DNA of 58,723 nucleotides from Branchiostoma floridae (taxonomy: Eukaryota > Chordata > Leptocardii > Amphioxiformes > Branchiostomatidae): contig NC_049982.1 in the NCBI RefSeq assembly GCF_000003815.2, forward strand, positions 15,484,769 through 15,543,491, given 5' to 3'. Both the position numbers and the translations under genes were made by a program. Numbering within the stretch: position 1 is the stretch's first letter; each line of letters opens with the position of its first letter. This document shows, piece after piece, positions 38,710 through 49,602 of the stretch. The notes under the pieces were generated by a model. That model searched no databases. It was given only the letters and a program-made list of their open reading frames with translations, and was not told the origin of the DNA.

Positions 38710-39707
38710 CTAAGGGGTTAAAGAATTCATTCTGTCTTTCAAAGCGTTAAATTGAAATTAAGTTGTAACTTTTATTTTGTGGTATATCTTCATCATTCTT
38801 CTGATATTATTCTAGTATCCTCTGCAGGTTTGGAAGTCTTGCAATTGGCACAATTTAGCTGTAACAGCTCCTGGTTGACCCATATATAAGAAAAAACAGA
38901 AACATCATGGAATCATTTCTAAGTGAATGTCATTTGATTTATTGTGTATCCTTTATTTGGCCCAAGTTTGTGCATCCAAATTACCTGTTTAGAAATATTT
39001 ACTTGGGCTTTTTGCCCCAGTAACGAAGCATAGGCCACCAAATGATGTCCCTCCACTGGACTTGTCTCTGAACCTTCTATTACAGCTGTACCTGTAATGT
39101 TGCAATATATTCCTATTTCTTTATAACTAGCCAGATGTCAGCCCCCTCAGTATCTTTCAGTCTTGAATGATATTATTTGGTATTGCCTAAGACATTATTG
39201 CCCAATCTTTTAGGCTGTACTTACGTAAATTTAAGCCCCCGTCACGAATCAAGAACTGAACACAGCCGACGTGTCAGCAAGCTCAATATGGGCTTGTAAG
39301 ATGTAAGGGAAAAATATAGATTGACCTGAAAGAAAAAAAATATGGCTTAAGTACATTTTCACTCATGTAACTTCTCCCAAACTTTCCTTTTCAAGAAGTT
39401 TCATGCAACTGAATTGACTTTGTAATACACCCTTTGCATTGAGAAGCATGAATGGCTAGCAGAAACACCGACTTTACAGCTTATTTATGTCAAGTTATTA
39501 CCAAACCAGCCTCCGGGGATGCCTTAGGTACACATAAGGTGGGCAAACATAAGAATATCTATAGCCCTATTGGTAGCTTTAGTACATTTTAGTACCAGGG
39601 CTGTATTGGACCATCAATGCAACTCGGTCTTCTACATATAAATCTTCCTTTTGACTTATTCTGTAGTCCATAAAGCATTGCTGCAGGAATTGGCCCAGAG
39701 ATGAGAG

Positions 39708-39724
39708 TTTTTTTTTTTTTTTTT
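39708..39724 (+). repeat. Poly-T run (17 T)
   Basis: Homopolymer followed by TATATATAG. Could be the tail of a retrotransposed copy on the minus strand, but no body was recognised. Confidence 0.9.
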
Positions 39725-41860
39725 GTATATATAGTGTTTTTGTCTTCTCAATGCGTATATTGTATCTGCTTAGATACAAAACTTCGATATGCTGTAAAAT
39801 CAGCTTTGTATGATAGAACTGCTGGCTTCTGTGCAGTACATGATAAGTTGTTGTATATCAATAGTTTACTAGCAAGCTTTAGGTCTCTATATATGCATTG
39901 ATCGATAATGTTTTAGTCTTTAAACTGCTGTGGTCTTGATTTTCTTTACAGATCCTATCAAGGCTTTTACATGTACATGTACATTATTGCCTACCATTCC
40001 ATTAGTTATGTTTCATATTCTTGAAATGGCTTTCGTGGAAAAGTTACAGGTTTACATTTAGCGCAGGAGTAATAAACCCAAGGGAATGTGATAATCAATA
40101 TTTCACATCTCTGTTGATCAATTATAGTAGTTAGCTGTGAAATAAGTGGCACATTTATCGCCCTTCTGCCTTCCCTGTTTTGGTGTTCAGAATCTTCCCT
40201 CTGTTGTGGAAGATGCATCGTCTTCCAAGAAGATGTCACGGAAGATCCGATCACTGTTCGAGATAAGACAGAAGAAGATTTCCTGAAAATCCTCTCATTT
40301 TGATGGCCCGCTGTCATAATCTACAACCCAAAGTCACTCTGAATGCCTGGTAATACTTAGATCTATCTACCAGCTACTTGATTCACGAGGAGAGCTTAAG
40401 TATGTATGTAGGGACTGGTAGTGTAGCCATAAAAGTAAATTGCATTACGGCTTTTACGGGCATTATACGAGTGCTTGGGGGCTCAAGGGAGATGGGGAGG
40501 CGAACTTTCTGCAGTGGTTGTCAAAAGTTTACTCATAGCAGTTCAAGGTCCACATAAGTCTTGTTGTTGTAGTGTCAGCAGTGGGAACCCCTCCCATTCC
40601 TTATGGCATTTCATCAGCTGGAAGTCCTTAGAGCTGGAGGATTTATGCATGATGTGGCACTAAAGGGTATGGAGGGTGTGATGGATTTTTCCACACAGAT
40701 CTTGCACCTTACGTGGATTTACATTTCATGGTCTGGTATGTGCATTATTGTGAAAAGCCTGTTCAAGAGGAAGATTGGGGAAAGTTATCTCTTAATCAAT
40801 CATCATTACTGTACTGGAGGGTTTATTACCTCCATACAGAAATGAAGGTATAGTTTGGGCCCTATTTGTATGTGTTTCTGCAGCAATAACCTCTTAACAT
40901 CTGCTTGTGGAGATACTTGGTCAAGCTGGTGCATGAGTTACTCCTTCTACAAATACTGTAAATAGTAAATATAGATAACTAGGGCTATGCAGAGCCTAGA
41001 AGGAGAATAACCAAGCCCCAGTCACTAATGCCCAGTCCCTCTGAGTTGTGATATCTCACAACCTGTCAATCCGAGGTCGCCATTCATATGTAAGCATTCC
41101 GTGCCACAAACTCACAGTTGTCAATAGGTTCATTACTGCGGCTAAATTTTACAGAAACACCATTAAGAAAATTACAGTCATTACTGCTAACTGCTCGTCA
41201 ATAATGCAGAATTCTTAGTAACATTGTGTAGGGAGCTGTGAAAAACATTTTACACTGCAAATAGCCATACTTGTGTTCGGGTGTTTAAGATCTTGCTTGT
41301 ATGTATATGTATATATGAAGTGCAACTCTACATGTACCTATTCTGTAACAAGGATATAACCAAGTACTGTGATAGATTGTACTAGAGCAGAAAGTCTCAG
41401 TAAAGCAGTTTTATGCAATTATCTTTGTTTGTAGGGAACATGTCTCCAGGAAAATTTGATTTGGGATCATGATTACCTGAGGAGCTGACATTGCATGCAA
41501 TACTGTTGTCTACATGTCAGCGTAGCCTAGTGTCCTAGAAGCGGGTTATTATGTCATATTTGAAAGCTAGAATATTGAAATTTTGATTATGATACATAAA
41601 TCTGCATTGTTTTGTTACTGAAATCTACATTTATATTTATATTTACATCCACTGAAAACTAACTCATCTTCCCAGCCATTTATATACATTGTATCTATTA
41701 CAGTCAACGTAATACAATTACATAGTACAGCGTTTTGCACCTGAAGGCACACAAATTGTTTTAATGGCACCAAACTCCTAAAGGGGATGTCACTTTCCAA
41801 TGTTTCATTTAATACATAATCAGAACGCCTTTTGCAGGTATTTTTTGTTAAAAAACTTAC

Positions 41861-41973
41861 CATTCACTACACGCATGCGAACCCTACCCATGTATTCCCT
41901 ACATATACATGTATAAACATGACTTTCATGGCGAATATTCTCTTTAAGAACACAATTGTTTTTCTTCTCGCCC
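41861..41973 (-). CDS. Candidate 113-nt exon, unknown protein
   Basis: On the minus strand the frame runs from an acceptor ending AAATTTCAG to a good GTAAGT donor. One base plus 37 codons plus one base are open (phase 2 to 1). The peptide begins GEKKNNCVLKENIRH, includes YTCICREYMGR and ends VRMRVVN, polar and basic with three cysteines. The acceptor has a poor pyrimidine tract, the main weakness. A later acceptor would leave a shorter exon in the same frame. Not recognised. Confidence 0.25.
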
Positions 41974-42365
41974 CTGAAATTTGTTTTGTAACCTAACTTT
42001 TGCCAGGCGTTGTCAGGCACACTGTATTCAGTCATAGGCTGAGATTAATTGATTTAATTACAGAGTAATGGGGAGTTAATAGAATACTGATGCTTTTTGA
42101 TGCGCTTTGGACTAATAGGTACTATCATTGTATAATGTGAAGTAAGTTTTTTACCTCCTAGAATTGACATCAATTGGAAAATAGCACTAATTACTGATTG
42201 AACTCTCAATATCCCAGATTGCACACATACACAAAGCTGTCCTTTCAGTACCCTTGACAGAGTTTTATATTTTTCCCCAACTGTACAGGTCATTTAATGA
42301 AACGTTCCTGCATGCCTCCTGCAATGTTTTTGTTTAACACAAAACATGTCTCTTGTGTCTTTCAG

Positions 42366-42422
42366 AGTTCCTATGACCAATGCAGCCAGCGAAAGCAGGG
42401 TGTGAGAATACCACAGTATGTT
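42366..42422 (+). CDS. Candidate 57-nt exon, unknown protein
   Basis: The acceptor CTCTTGTGTCTTTCAG and the donor GTAAGTAC are both close to consensus. The 57 nt between them give 19 open codons in phase 0 to 0, starting SSYDQCSQRKQG and ending VRIPQYV. The length divides by three, so the exon could be skipped without frame change. Three further plus-strand candidates follow within 1.5 kb, two of them also phase 0 to 0. The frame continues past the donor, as many chance frames do. The peptide is not one I recognise. Confidence 0.35.
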
Positions 42423-42621
42423 GTAAGTACAGTACGTATCTTTTCTCCCTTCTTTCATGTTCCCAGCTTGTCTGTTGTGCTATTTTTGAATACCAAAACC
42501 TGTTCAACTTTGATAGGCACACAGGTCTCATCTGACACCATGATAGTGTTAATCATGACCCGCCATCAGGTAGTTGTTATTTTTGTCTGTGGTGCTGAAA
42601 AGTGTGATGTTATGTCGCATA

Positions 42622-42865
42622 GTAAGGTTCTTTAGGCACAACCAGGGAGTACTTACATCCAACGTTTCAATGTTTGTCACTATCTTCANNNNNNNNNNNN
42701 NNNNNNNNNNNNNNNNNNNNNNNNNNNNNNNNNNNNNNNNNNNNNNNNNNNNNNNNNNNNNNNNNNNNNNNNNNNNNNNNNNNNNNNNTAACCCTGATGA
42801 TGATGTCTGACAGACATAAAAAAATTGGATGTAAGTACTCCCTGGTTAAGCCTAAAGAACCTTAC
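42622..42865. mobile_element. Fold-back element interrupted by an assembly gap
   Basis: The left arm (from 42622: GTAAGGTTCTTTAGG, later CCAGGGAGTACTTACATCCA) is complementary to the right arm (42826-42865: TGGATGTAAGTACTCCCTGG, then CCTAAAGAACCTTAC) with only two mismatches over 40 bases. Pairing continues more weakly inwards. The loop holds the 100-N gap. TGTGATGTTATGTC occurs just left of the element and again about 40 bases right of it, perhaps from a related neighbouring copy. The arms supply false GTAAGT donors. Long arms in the loop probably caused the assembly break. Confidence 0.75.
42689..42788. other. Assembly gap (100 N)
   Basis: Exactly 100 N, a common convention for a gap of unknown size. 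It lies between the arms of the fold-back. Confidence 0.97.
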
Positions 42866-43192
42866 CATATGAATAATTTCCAACCTGATGAAGTTATTTG
42901 CAGATGTGATGTTATGTCTCATCTGAACCTATACTGCTTGTTCTGTATTTGAACTGGAAAGCATAGCCCAGAGTCTATCAAATTTCAATGCACTTCGATC
43001 ATTAATCTACTCATTTTTTTAAATAAAGGTTTAATTTGTGTAATTGGTACATGTAGGGTATGTACTTTGAACATCTGCATGATTAGATAATTGCACAAGT
43101 TTAAGAACATTCCTCAGTTGATATGTTTGCATATAGTTGTAATGTCTTTGCCAGACATCAAAGAAAAGGTCAAGACTGAGTTTCTTTTCCAG

Positions 43193-43219
43193 CTAGTTTC
43201 TTAAGTGCTAAACCTGACA
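43193..43219 (+). CDS. Candidate 27-nt micro-exon, unknown protein
   Basis: A strong acceptor (GAGTTTCTTTTCCAG) and a GTAAGT donor enclose 27 nt. Only one frame is open: SFLSAKPD with two bases before and one after (phase 1 to 1). It could not be joined directly to the phase 0 candidates on either side. The size and signals fit a skipped micro-exon or chance. Confidence 0.2.
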
Positions 43220-43377
43220 GTAAGTGGAAAGGCTGTGTAGCTTCTCTGTAACACTTGAATAGCTGGAAGCAAAAAGTGTTTTAGAAAAACACCCTCCCAT
43301 TGGGAGGTAGGTGACCCCTCTAGTTTATCACTCATGAAGCTGTAGGTACATGAACACATTGCATCCATCATTGCCAG

Positions 43378-43434
43378 GTACTTTCAATACATCCAACTTA
43401 TCAACTTCCTGCAAACTCTTCCTCTGTGTCTTAT
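43378..43434 (+). CDS. Candidate 57-nt exon, unknown protein
   Basis: A weak acceptor (CATCCATCATTGCCAG) and a good donor (GTAAGTGT) enclose 19 codons in phase 0 to 0, starting VLSIHPTYQLPAN. It joins in phase to the candidates at 42366-42422 and 43788-43838. The sequence is itself pyrimidine-rich, which favours a chance open frame. Confidence 0.15.
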
Positions 43435-43787
43435 GTAAGTGTGCCTATGGTTCTTACTTTAACTTTAGTTAACAGGTAGGTTAAAATGTGTGTTCTTCCC
43501 TTTTATACCTACATGAAAGCTTTTCAGCTAAAAGTTAACACTGAAAAAATGAGAATAGGAATTTCCTAAGGTCACAAAATTTTTGGCCTTGGAAACTTGT
43601 ACAAAGTTAAACTGGTGTTTCAAGGGTAACCGTACACAACAGCCTTTACTTCAAGATTTGAAGTAATTTTTGTTGAAGTGGCCTACAAGTGTTCGTCATT
43701 GATTATGGTCCCCATGCAAGCTTCAATCAAGTCCTTCATCTCAGCAGATGAAGAAGATCCATTAACAATCATCCTGTGTCTCCACAG

Positions 43788-43838
43788 GAAATTGGTTTCC
43801 CTCCAACTTTAGAGTGCAAATCACATCAACATTGCAAG
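43788..43838 (+). CDS. Candidate 51-nt exon, unknown protein
   Basis: A very good acceptor (CATCCTGTGTCTCCACAG) and a fair donor (AAG followed by GTTAGT) enclose 17 open codons in phase 0 to 0: EIGFPPTLECKSHQHCK. The two cysteines and two histidines do not fit a standard zinc-finger spacing. Same phase as the candidates at 42366-42422 and 43378-43434. Confidence 0.28.
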
Positions 43839-44937
43839 GTTAGTTAGACATTGGCAGGGCACAGCTTAACTGCAAACACTTTTAGCACAGCTTTGGAGGA
43901 GAAAGTAGTCTTTTGGATCCTATCAGTGTGGAGAGAGCTGAAGTGAAAATACCATAGTATATGCACAACATGGTTGTAGGTCTTTGAAGTCTCCTTGCAG
44001 TGGATGTTTTAGTAGAATTGCCAATTTGAGGACCCTTCGCTGTTGAGAGATGTTATGCTTGACTAGTAGGCTGAAGGCTTGTAGATTTAGATAACAAGAA
44101 GAAGCAAATTTAACATACTGGAAGGAAGAAGAAAGCAGTATGAAAAATATGCAAAAAAGGCTCTGAGACTTTCTTTTATCTTTTGATCCTCTGCAAGGGC
44201 TGTCTTGTTTGTAGTTGCTTGGGGTCATTTCTATGCACTTTGATAATCAAGACCCTTTTAAAGGCTTTGGTTCAGGCATCTTAGGCTGAAAGTGCCCCTA
44301 GCAGATATACAAATGTGTCTGAAGATAGAACACTTTCACAGCATTGTTGAGAGTTCAGGTAACACTCCTTTAATCTGAGAATCAGTCAAGCTAGACAGAG
44401 TGGCTGAAACTGTCAGTGAGATTGTCAGTTGATAACAGGAAAATAGCTATTATATAGCTCAGTTGAGGAAATGTATTCATAGCCTATTATGACATTGAAA
44501 TGTCTTTCCTACAAGTTGGATTTACAGTTGTTCTGCATCCAGAAGTTGCCTTGATGGAATGTGTTGAAATATAGATCACCATAGATGGTATATAGGTGGT
44601 ATTTCAAACTGCTCTTGAAAGCCCCAAATATCAAGTGCCAGTAATCAGAGTGTAGACATTCTTTTACCAGTCTTGCAAAATTACAATAAACCACTTCTGG
44701 AATGTTCTTGTCAAACAGAGGATTACACATGTCTGTCTGTTTTTGTTTTCTGTCCTCAAGTTTGTAATCTTACATATATTTCACATCTTTGTGAAACATA
44801 TTTTCAACGGACAGATAAATATATAAAATGGACGGGGAATAATGAAGATGTAGCCAAATTTAAGCAGCATACTTCACTATACACAGAGTGCTATTGTATC
44901 ATCCAGAGACATATCAAACTTTGTCTGTGAGTAGTTT

Positions 44938-44995
44938 TTGGGTTCATCCAACTTTGATAGATGAACCCAACTCCAACTTTTGTTTTATGGAGTTG
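44938..44995. repeat. Two overlapping short hairpins
   Basis: TTGGGTTCATC (44938-44948) pairs perfectly with GATGAACCCAA (44960-44970). CAACTCCA (44968-44975) pairs with TGGAGTTG (44988-44995). They overlap by three bases, so they are mutually exclusive alternatives at the boundary. No T-run or gene end is nearby. Confidence 0.55.
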
Positions 44996-45155
44996 TGGTC
45001 ATACACTGTAATTCAAGGGTTTTTACAACTCCTCATTGAATAATATGCCGTACATACAAAATGTAGACTTTGCTAGAAGCAACATGTACATGTAGGTGTA
45101 CATAAGATCCAATGTACGTAGCTGCATTTGACATGCATAATGGTGTACTACTCAC

Positions 45156-45322
45156 TTTAGACTTGTAGGCAAGGTTGTGCCTTGTTTTCTCAATGTTGAT
45201 TTGGCGTGATCGATAATATGAATCGTGTAGTTTCAGGAAGGCAAGGACAAATGTGTAAATTTGATCCGTTATCGTTGTCCCGCAGGAAGTCCTGTATCGA
45301 CCGTCCATGAAACACCAATTCC
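45156..45322 (-). CDS. Candidate 167-nt exon, unknown protein
   Basis: On the minus strand an acceptor (CATACTTTAATTGTGATAACAG) and a TCTAAA/GTGAGT donor enclose two bases plus 55 open codons (phase 1 to 0). The peptide starts NWCFMDGRYRTSCG, has a central ITDQIYTFVLAFLKLHD and ends TRHNLAYKSK. It has a balanced protein-like composition and several CGN arginine codons unlike the AT-rich surroundings. The same frame stays open upstream for about 26 more codons (including RYMETYRPVIFH), so the exon start could be further up. This is the longest splice-bounded frame in the window. No family is recognised. Confidence 0.4.
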
Positions 45323-45972
45323 CTGTTATCACAATTAAAGTATGGAAGATGACAGGGCGATATGTCTCCATGTATCTCTTTTCATCATAAGAGAGTTTCA
45401 ATCAATATATTGTCCCAGAGCAGACACACTGTGAGCCATCTTATTTGGTCAAAGTCAAGAGTTGCCCTCATAAACAACAGTCACTGCCAATTGATTTTCA
45501 AGGGACATGACAGCATGCAATTTTTTAAAGCATCAATGCTTGTCAAACAGGGATCCCATCTCTGGTCTAGGTGGAGCAAATAGCTTCTCTCTTTGCTCTC
45601 AACAGAATAGTGAGGAGTGCTTCTTTTCTGGCAATAACCCCAATTCCCGTTACTCATGTACTGTAACTCACTTGACTTTGAATTGGTGGAGAAGCTTAAG
45701 TTTTGCTCTAACGATTTTTTTAAACTCCTGTTTGCTCATCAGGTTAGTACAAATTGTAGTATTGAAGAGAATCTTTCAACCTTCCCCATTCTCAGAGCTC
45801 ATCTTTGCTGTACATGTGTGTTACGTGCAGCATGCAATGTGCATCAGCAGGGTTGAAGTTGCGAACTTGTGTGAAAAATTTATAATGCTTGTGTGAAAAA
45901 CACGACAACACTTATGGAAAAGACAACATAACTCTTGTCGAATGTGTTGCCCAAATTTGGTGCCCTTGTCAG

Positions 45973-46056
45973 AAGAGTCAATGGAGTCAACTTGGCAGGA
46001 CTCTGAGGGCCCTGGCTATCTTGTTAGACCTGATGAAGGGCTGGACCTGCATTACC
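45973..46056 (+). CDS. Candidate 84-nt exon, unknown protein
   Basis: A fair acceptor (TTTGGTGCCCTTGTCAG) and a donor (ATTACC followed by GTAAGC) enclose 84 nt. Two frames are open: ESMESTWQDSEGPG...LDLHY (phase 1 to 1) and KSQWSQLGRTLRALA (phase 0 to 0). The first is acidic and looks more like protein. The block is visibly GC-richer than its flanks. It lies on the opposite strand to the candidate at 45156-45322. Confidence 0.25.
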
Positions 46057-48155
46057 GTAAGCCTTAGGATGGTGCCACGATGTCTCTGTGCACTATAGGA
46101 CCAAATCAATAGGTGTCCACCGAGATGGATGGCGCTCGCCATCATACTGATAGTCTGTTGTGAGAGCAAGAATAAAGGCTGTTACAGATTTAATTACAGT
46201 ATTTGGTTCTTTGAATTGACTCAAACTTTTGGGGCTTCATGGAATGGCCTACTGAATCAGGAAGTGGCATTAGATACCACCATTGATAGGCTTTAGTTTG
46301 TTCAGTAGGGCTGTATTGACCTACAAAATGTTGACCGTCTTGTGATGTGGATTGGGAGAATATTCAGATTAGGAACAGAACACATCGTGGGTGAGATGAA
46401 AGTTAGGAAGTTAGTGTGTCAACCGTGTGGCTAAACTTACTCAAACATCGGGTCCTTACTTGAAGTAAACTCGGTATGCCAGACAATCACATTCATGTGA
46501 ATAGCTCTTCTTGCATCATTGCATATAGTAGAGAGAGGGTTTTGGTACAAAGCTGCATCAAGGTAAAGAGAACATTTGTATTAGCAGCAAGGATTCCTCC
46601 CCCTCCCATGAGAGCATCTTCACAATTTGTGTCTATTTTCTGCATTGCATAGCCGGAGTGACATGTCTTTGATGTTACCGATAGGTTTCTCCCTTGTGAG
46701 AGAAGACTATCGTGCAACCTTCCCATCCTCGCATCAGCTCTGACACGCAGTGCATTTGTAGCCTCTGGTGATGGATTACTTTGCTAAGCCGGGATTATGG
46801 CTCAATGTTGCTTGCCATGGGGGGAAGATGTCCCCATTGCCATGAGATGGCACATGTACATACATACGTATACTGTATGCCAGATGGCAACAAATCCAGT
46901 CTCATAAGTGTTTACTGAACAACATCTACCGGTTTAAAAGGAATACTCACACCTAGATCAGGAGCTGCTACATGCATGAACTTGACACCTCACATTATAT
47001 ATTACATGTATGTTGGAAAAGCACAAGGCCTAAATTCACTGTACAAAAATTAAGGTATTTCTTACACTGTGGTCTCTACCTTTATTTTTCTTTACATGCA
47101 ACTTAGCAAAAAGTATTCCTCTGACGAAAGTTTACTTGACATTTATATTGTATATTCCCTCACCTACCCAATGGAGCCCTCAATGTACAAAGTTTAACAT
47201 CTGATAGCTATAATTTAATTTGATCTGCACATAGCATGAGTTGTAATGACTTTGCTATTTCAATTGTTCCCAAAACGTTAGTCTATGGGATTTACAGTGG
47301 CAAAGCAATTAAGGTCTTCCTACTGTTTTGGGAGGGGGAGGGGTCTCCTAAGGACAGAGAATGCGCGTCCTGCCAGTCACATTCTGAGTTAGGCTAATAT
47401 AAAAAATGTGTTAACCTAGAAGCTGTGAAGCATTTGATATTTCATAATTACGTGTAATTTTTTCTCTCGCTCGTATACTTACAGTGTAATACACATTATA
47501 TTGAAGCAGATATACACTATTCTCTATGAAATAAGTGAGAAAGACCTTGACATTCTTAATCATTAATTTTAATCTATCATAGAATGTTTTTTGTATGTTT
47601 GAAGTAACCTTGATGAAACGAAAATCGATTCTCACTTCAGTCCTTTGAGTCAAATGTGTTGGAACGGCCTTGAAATTCTAAGAGACACTTCTTCTATGCT
47701 TGTTCTGCATGTTTGATTCCATTTTCCAAAGCTGCATTGCTGTATTGAACAGATGGCACATAATTCTGTGGGGAAAGATTGGTGCTGCACATAGTAATCA
47801 ACCCGTAAAATATGTTGGTGTGATGCGCTGTTATTTGCACTGCTTTAATGGAAAGCCTACAAATTAGGCAAGTGTCATCAGAATTAATATGGAGGTGGCA
47901 ACAGTTTGCACCAATCTGCCATAAAACAAAGAGTGGGAGCAAGAGGTGGTTAGTTTACGACTCTGACCTTCAGCAAAAATGCAGCATTGCACATGTTGAT
48001 CTTCTCTGTAATGTAACCTGATGGCAATTAAGTTGCTTTGTAGATTGCATGATGGACCTTACTTTTGACCTTGTTGACTAATCTTTGCTAATCAACAGTA
48101 ACTGTTTGCATATAGACAGTACCATTTGCATATAGAAGGATATATTCTAGAAATT
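46057..48155. other. Unique non-coding DNA
   Basis: Nothing beyond short chance frames and a few weak splice-like pairs (for example 46368-46390). No repeat was recognised. Confidence 0.5.
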
Positions 48156-48229
48156 GATAAAAAGGTTATTTTCTCCACTTACCTCTTTGTTAGTTACAAC
48201 AGGTAAGTGGAGAAAATAACCTTTTTATC
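48156..48229. mobile_element. Perfect 29-bp hairpin fold-back
   Basis: 48156-48184 (GATAAAAAGGTTATTTTCTC then CACTTACCT) is perfectly complementary to 48201-48229, with a 16-nt loop (CTTTGTTAGTTACAAC). Flanks do not pair and no clear target duplication was seen. The absence of mismatches points to a recent origin or to selection. Most likely a tiny fold-back MITE. A precursor of small RNAs is an alternative, though animal microRNA precursors normally contain mismatches. Confidence 0.85.
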
Positions 48230-48971
48230 ATTTTCAAACAAATGGAAATACCAGTATAAAACAGAACTGAAAAAATTGATTTTTAGGCTTGGTACGAATA
48301 TTACTCTACATGGGCATGTGTGCTTGTGACATTAAATGGGGGGTGTACTTTCTGTGTTCATCTTATTCTAACTAATGTACTGTCTGTACTCTAGCTAGCC
48401 CAGCTGCATCCAATTGTGTCACTAATACTGCTATTGACCGAGCAGCCAGACTCTGCATCAACTTCTCATGTGCATTATGGCGCCATATACACATGTATTA
48501 ATCCCCCATTATACATTGTAGTCCATCCATAATTGAGTTGCCTGCAGGATTGTGGAGTTGTTCACGTTCTTCCTGACAGGACAGTGACTTTGCTTTCTCC
48601 ATCAATCATACTTAGGAGACTATCCAGCCAAACTGACCCGTGTGATCTCGCATTATTGAAGGTCCGTGAGCAACTCAAATGGTAGGGTGATTGTAGCATG
48701 CTGACCTACTCTATGGTTTCCCAGAAATGTCATGGTTTGGAAGGGCAATGACGTGTATCTTTGGACAGCGACACAGGAAAGAACAGTTGTAGCTGGGAAT
48801 GTTTTGAGAATAAGATTGCGAAGAGCCAACAACAATTTGATATAAGGGGGAATGGTATTTATTTGATAAAAATGGAAAAAAACATGAATTCAGGTTTGTA
48901 TGGATTAGACTTACTGCATGACTTAACTACCTATCTCTTGTTTCTTATTTTCTTGTTTTGTCCAACTGCAG

Positions 48972-48988
48972 GGACGCAAACTAAAGTA
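48972..48988 (+). CDS. Candidate 17-nt micro-exon, unknown protein
   Basis: The acceptor is the strongest in the window: a long tract ending TTCTTGTTTTGTCCAACTGCAG. A GTAAGTGT donor follows after 17 nt. Frames: GRKLK plus two bases (phase 0 to 2), or two bases plus TQTKV (phase 1 to 0). The third frame has a stop. If the GTAAGT is not used, this could instead be the start of a longer terminal exon that stops at 49012. The donor side is weak (GTA before GTAAGT). Confidence 0.22.
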
Positions 48989-49380
48989 GTAAGTGTTACT
49001 GCAATACAATACTAATTTGTTTTTGAACATCCCCTTATAAATCACCAACTTGCATATCATGGAGCCACATGACTTCCAAGAAATGTGCTGTGCAGCATGA
49101 TTTCAGGAGATGGCTTTTCCTACTAGAATCAGAATGTTTATTACGTTAATAAATTAGTTTCATCTAATACACCATATCCTCCTCCATGGGTAATAACTTT
49201 TCCCTGTACAGGTCTGTTTGGAACCGCCCTCATGGGCCTGCTGTTATTGTTATTATTTTCCCATCTCCTGGCCAGTGAACCAAGGCCCACGCAATAGTCC
49301 CAGCATAGGCCATGTCAAGTTAAATCTATGGATCCACACACACAGACCTAACCCTTGACAAAGAGATGTCACTCCAGAGA

Positions 49381-49594
49381 TACTGTAAATGCATTTAAGT
49401 TCGCTGGGATTTAAGTTCGCGGTTGCGGGAAAAAGGACTTTTTGTGGTGGTTTTAATTTCGCGGTAACACGTTAGACTGCAGTCTAATACCATAATAGAA
49501 AAATGTTCGCGGTGGTTTTAAGTTCGCGGTGAAATGGTCACTGCGAAAACCGCGAGAACATTAATCCACTGCGAACATTTCTGCATGTACAGTA
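49381..49594. mobile_element. 214-bp MITE with CGCGGT-rich core
   Basis: Imperfect terminal inverted repeats: the left end starts TACTGTAAATGCATTTAAG and then TTCGC. The right end runs GCGAACATTTCTGCATGTAC then AGTA. The core repeats TTCGCGGT and GGTGGTTTTAA/TTCGCGG blocks on both strands, so much of the element can self-pair. It has no coding capacity. CpG content is far above the surroundings, implying a young copy. A decayed relative lies at 27461-27525. A TA target is possible. This family is, from memory, common in lancelet genomic sequence. Confidence 0.85.
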
Positions 49595-49602
49595 TTCTGC
49601 AG

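Larger units (their letters stand above)
37445..41860. other. Mostly unique non-coding DNA
   Basis: A strong acceptor-like site at about 39952 (GATTTTCTTTACAG) precedes an open frame (DPIKAFTCTCTLLP onward) with only a weak donor. A minus-strand acceptor-like site near 39326 (TTTTTTTTCTTTCAG) opens a frame VNLYFSLTSYKP that runs to a stop. Neither could be assigned. ACATGTA words are dense around 38588-38680. Confidence 0.4.

Noticed and set aside
42838-42846. GTAAGTAC donor-like site
   Set aside because: Part of the fold-back arm, with a complementary copy on the other side of the gap.
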